Of a DNA stretch of 64,000 nucleotides, positions 60,767 through 64,000 are shown piece after piece. This DNA comes from Pratylenchus scribneri. Its lineage: Eukaryota; Nematoda; Chromadorea; Rhabditida; Pratylenchidae. A program made the position numbers and the translations under genes. The notes below the pieces were generated by a model. The model was given only the letters and a program-made list of their open reading frames with translations, did no database searches and was not told the origin of the DNA. The number at the start of each line of letters is the position of its first letter. The first letter of the stretch is position 1. The stretch covers positions 791,501 through 855,500 of the forward strand of contig JAQSEB010000039.1 of assembly GCA_030063045.1 (NCBI GenBank). The letters run 5' to 3'.

Positions 60767-63283
60767 TTATTTGTCCATTACTGCAGCATTTAATGCTTTA
60801 TTGGTGCTATATTCCCTCACACGTTGGGCATGCCATTCCGGGAATCGAGCGGCCAACCGTTCATTGATTGAATTTGTTAATTCACAAATTGATGCAATTT
60901 CCGCCTCCGTTCGATTTTGGGAATCGGGGACTGAAAAATAAAACAATTTTTTATTTTAAAAATTATTCAAACCATCAAAATAAATAGTCTCATCCATTTG
61001 GTTGATATGGCCACCAACTTTGTCCTCTGAAATCATTTGCGACGCAATCTTTTCGGCCTAAATTTTTGGTGAATATTAAAATTAATTTAATTGACTTGGA
61101 AACCTTATTTGTGGGAACACCGATGAGTTGGCCAAGTCGAGCGAAGGAAATGTTGGAAAAAAGTCGAGAGGCGGCCAAAATATTGTGCTCAAGGATGGAA
61201 CGTTGCAGAATGGAAGAGCCCTCGGCGTCTAGCAATTTCTGGTGTGGGCTAAGTGATGCCTCAAATTCGATCAACTAAAAAAATATTAATTGAATTCATT
61301 AAATTTTTATGGAAATTTTGATGCTTCCTTCTCCTTCCCCTATCGAACCTGTTCAACTGGACGGCGTCGTTTGTAGCCCATTAAGGATAAAAACGATATA
61401 GATAATTTTGTGTCAAATTAAAGAGCTCACTTCTGGCTATCGATTGATATAAAAATTATTTAGTTTGGTTCAGAATTAACAGAGTTATACTTAAAAAACC
61501 ATTGAAAAAAGACTATTATTATAAATTTGCAAATTTTTGAGTTTTTTGGACATAATTTCATCAAATCTTAACCACAATAAATAAATCTTATATCGATGGA
61601 TGGCCCTGAGTGAGCTCTTTAATTTGAAACTAAAATCATCAATATCGGCTTCGTTCTTAAAGAGCTACAAACGACGGCGTCGATATCGTCCCTCCTCTAC
61701 CAATTTGCATAAATCATTAAAAAAACCACAAACCTCTGACCCTTGGATCAGTCGTTCCAAATACATATTCTTAAGTAACAAATATCCAATCAATTGTTGG
61801 CATCTTTCATCCTTGAACAGAGTGTTCAGTAGTCGATTTCGATGAAGTCCTATAAAATAATTAAATTGGCAAAATAATTAGTAAAATTAAACCAGGCGGT
61901 GCCAATAAAGTGCAAGTCAAGGCATTTTGGAGGGCATGCATTCTTTCGGACTGGGGAAGGCCTTGTTTGATGGAAAGTTCATTGTAGCGTTGGGCGGCCT
62001 CAATGAATGCGCCTTGACGGTCCAGGACACGGGCATAGAGGAACTTTAAATATTTTGACAAATTATAACAAAAAACAATGTTTAAACCTTATATTTTAGC
62101 AAAATTCCCAAATCATCTTTGACATCCTGCTGAAGAAGGGAAGCACGTTTCACATGGCGATCGGCCTCGATAATGTTGTCGGCGTCCAAAAATAATTCGG
62201 TGATGCGCAAATACAAATTCATTTTGAAATCTGCCCGATAGGTTCTAAATTGGTTTTTATGAGTTTTGTAAACACCAATGATGACAAACCTTTGGCCAGT
62301 CTCGAGCGGAATGCCCATTAAAGTGCGTGCAGCTTGTGCCAATTGGCCAGAACGTTCAAAAGCATCAGCCAAAATTGTTCGAATTTGTGTGATCTGCTCT
62401 TCGTATGCAATGGCACGGGCCTAAAAATTAGGGAAATTGAGGAGTTGTAAGAAAATTGTAATGTTGTAAATTGGTTATAGTTGGAGGTACCCGGTTACCA
62501 CTAATGTTTAACCTAATCTACTATAACTAAATCAATACTTCCAATCAGGCAGTGGCGGTTTCAGGGTGGCGCGCCTCCCCCCTTTAGGAAAATCCTGGAA
62601 CCGCCACTTTCTTAAAACTCGTGAAAATTGATTTGAGAGTGGTTGGGTTCCTGTTCCTGACCCAAATCATGGAACTTATGCAATCTGATCTGCAATTTGA
62701 AATGAAGGAGTAATCCTTTGTCGTAGCTCGTAGCCAGAAAATTATTTAGTCCTAATCTAAGCCTTTTAAGTTTTATCGATAGGAGGTTGTAAAACTTCAG
62801 GTATTTCTTTGGTTCTTTTTTGCAAATTCTGGACTAATAAATTGATTCTTCATAATTCCCAAATTATTAGTTTTAATGATGTGAAAAACCTGCAACAAAT
62901 TGAGGATGACTTCGCCAATTGTAATAACCAAATTTGCTGGAAAATCTTTGCTAATTCGTTCGGCAACGTCCATAAGGAATTGTCTCGACACAACCATACT
63001 GGTGCTCTCATTATTCACAACTTTGAAAAATTGGTTGAATTAATTCAATGTTACTAAAATGAAACCTGTTTCGACCAAATGTCGAATTGTTTCAATCAAT
63101 TTTGTTGCATCTTGTGATTGAGGATAAGTGGAAAAGACATTTTCAAGAAGTTGACGAAGCCTGATTAATTAATTTAATTAACATTTTATTAATGCCATTA
63201 TTAAATACTCACTTTTCCGTTTGAACTTTATGATCAGCTTCTTTGCTGTAAATTGCTGCCACATCAGCACAAAGCTTATCCAT
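60767..63283 (-). CDS. csn-4: COP9 signalosome complex subunit 4
   Basis: Ten exons on the minus strand: 63283-63213, 63160-63066, 63020-62890, 62420-62290, 62244-62088, 62043-61893, 61849-61734, 61274-61104, 61057-60973 and 60930-60767. They join in phase to 423 residues (human CSN4 is 406). Recognisable text includes NNESTSMVVSRQFLMDVAER, RTLMGIPLETGQR, RVLDRQGAFIEAAQRYNELS, TLFKDERCQQLIGY, LSPHQKLLDAEGSSILQRSI and the winged-helix/PCI part (NISFARLGQLIGVPTNKAEK, IASQMISEDKVGGHINQMDE), ending AAVMDK. The COP9 signalosome removes NEDD8 from cullins; subunit 4 is a PCI-domain scaffold that stabilises the CSN5-CSN6 module. Two longer introns carry mobile-element remnants. Divergent from the gene starting at 63938, 655 bp away. 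Confidence 0.92.
61358..61683. mobile_element. MITE in csn-4 intron 7
   Basis: The left arm GACGGCGTCGTTTGTAGC through TCAAATTAAAGAGCTCAC matches the reverse complement of the right arm, with the same GACG(G/C)CGTCGTTTGTAGC end and TCAAATTAAAGAGCTCAC inner block, for about 90 bp with scattered mismatches. Length about 326 bp; no coding. It lies inside the 459-nt intron between exons 7 and 8 of csn-4. A decayed relative is at 46150-46445. Confidence 0.7.
62552..62612. mobile_element. hAT-type terminal remnant in csn-4 intron 3
   Basis: CAGTGGCGGTTTCAGG is followed within 60 bp by its near inverse, CCTGGAACCGCCACTT, around a G/C-rich core containing GGCGCGCCTCCCCCC. The CAGTGGCGG... CCGCCACT(G) ends resemble those of known hAT-type elements, with nearly all of the interior lost. 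Confidence 0.5.
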
Positions 63284-63937
63284 TTTTAATTTTAATTCGG
63301 GTTTTTAAGAATGAAAAGAATCTTAAAATTTTTTGTAAAAATTTAGAGCTTTATTCTTTCTTGTTTCTTGAACGGAATATAAAATTTATGTAATGATATG
63401 TGATTTTTGACTTAAATTGTGAATGGGAAGGATGTGATTGTATTGTTGTTGTTGGCCATAATTCAAAGTATTAAGTCGTTTAAACCCTATTCTGGTTCTT
63501 GGTTTATAAATCTTTTAGTTTTGAACCAAACCCCGACAAACTATATATCAATCGGCGCGTCTCGTCTCGATGAACTCTATCGATTGGGTATAAGGTTTAT
63601 AAGATTATAATTTATAAGGCTAGGATCAACCACTACGAAGTTATTACGTTATGGACAAAATAATGAAAAAAATCTGATTTTATGGACAAATGAATGCGAT
63701 TTTACGAACAAAAAAATATCTTCTCGATGTGAAAAAAAAAATCAATCGATATCTTAGATCATTCGCTTTAATGAATTTTTAGGTACGGTATTGAAAATAC
63801 CGTTTGTAAACTACATAATCAATAAACTAATACATACATGTACAGAATTTATTCACATGCCATTTATTATATTCCTACATTTTTCAATTTTTTTAGATCA
63901 AAAGCCAAAGCTATTCCTTCAAAAATTTAATAATTCA
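63284..63937. other. Divergent intergenic region
   Basis: Between csn-4 (minus, start 63283) and the next gene (plus, start 63938). It should contain both promoters. An inverted ACGGTATT...AATACCGT pair lies near 63784-63802. A 63-codon plus-strand ORF at 63419-63610 begins with a hydrophobic stretch, but has no other support. An acceptor-like TTTTTTTAG ends at about 63896, just before the next start. Confidence 0.4.
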
Positions 63938-64000
63938 ATGAACATGAACAATCAACGCGGCACTGGATATCAACAAAGCGAAACTCATGGGACAATCAAT
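63938..64000 (+). CDS. Start of a further gene, truncated by the window edge
   Basis: An ATG at 63938, 42 bp after a TTTTTTTAG acceptor (possible spliced-leader site), opens a frame to the last base: MNMNNQRGTGYQQSETHGTI and N. It is Asn/Gln-rich and has no signal peptide. Too short to identify. Confidence 0.5.
   Translation, partial: MNMNNQRGTGYQQSETHGTIN

Noticed and set aside
63419..63610. 63-codon ORF with a hydrophobic start
   Set aside because: No acceptor upstream, no matching further exon and no recognisable content; left as intergenic.

Overview
The window looks like nuclear DNA from a nematode, probably a clade IV / Tylenchina-type genome. The evidence is very AT-rich DNA, many introns of about 40-50 bp, acceptors of the TTTTCAG or TTTTAG type, frequent GTTT donors, nematode chemoreceptor families (Srx-like and Srsx), and a protein kinase A first exon beginning MLKFLK, like C. 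elegans KIN-1. The species cannot be fixed from the sequence. There are no prokaryotic features.

Layout. Positions 1-13,100 (minus strand) hold the 5' part of a protein kinase A catalytic-subunit gene (kin-1). A 62-nt shared exon lies at 3433-3494, preceded by several candidate alternative first exons spread over about 10 kb. The kinase domain lies beyond the left edge. An unrecognised five-exon gene is at 15.4-16.7 kb (minus), then an Srx-like receptor (17.25-18.4 kb, minus) and an Srsx receptor (20.8-22.4 kb, plus). Three small secreted Gly/Tyr/Gln-rich proteins follow at 23.1-26.8 kb (plus), with a hAT-like element between them. Next come a small three-exon gene of unknown function (27.1-27.9 kb, minus) and a cytochrome P450 that lacks its N-terminal part (28.4-30.4 kb, plus).

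From 34.8 to 60.0 kb (plus) I read one large locus encoding an SLC4A11-type membrane transporter. Three separate blocks of exons (34.8-36.1, 44.7-48.1 and 54.1-55.8 kb) each start with their own ATG, encode disordered N-termini, and end in the same codon phase, able to join the common exon at 55,980. The transporter core runs from 55,980 to 60,044. One of its introns holds a 24-bp tandem repeat with 45 units in perfect register. Tail-to-tail with it lies csn-4 (60.8-63.3 kb, minus), the COP9 signalosome subunit 4. A further gene starts at 63,938 (plus) and runs off the right edge.

Mobile DNA is almost entirely small non-autonomous elements with inverted ends, mostly inside introns. They include a family with TACCGTAAATT-like ends flanked by TA (at least five copies), a Mutator-like hairpin element with a 10-bp target duplication, a hAT-like 0.83-kb element, and several single copies. 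Long introns carry a visible pyrimidine excess on the coding strand, which helps assign the big gaps to the neighbouring genes.
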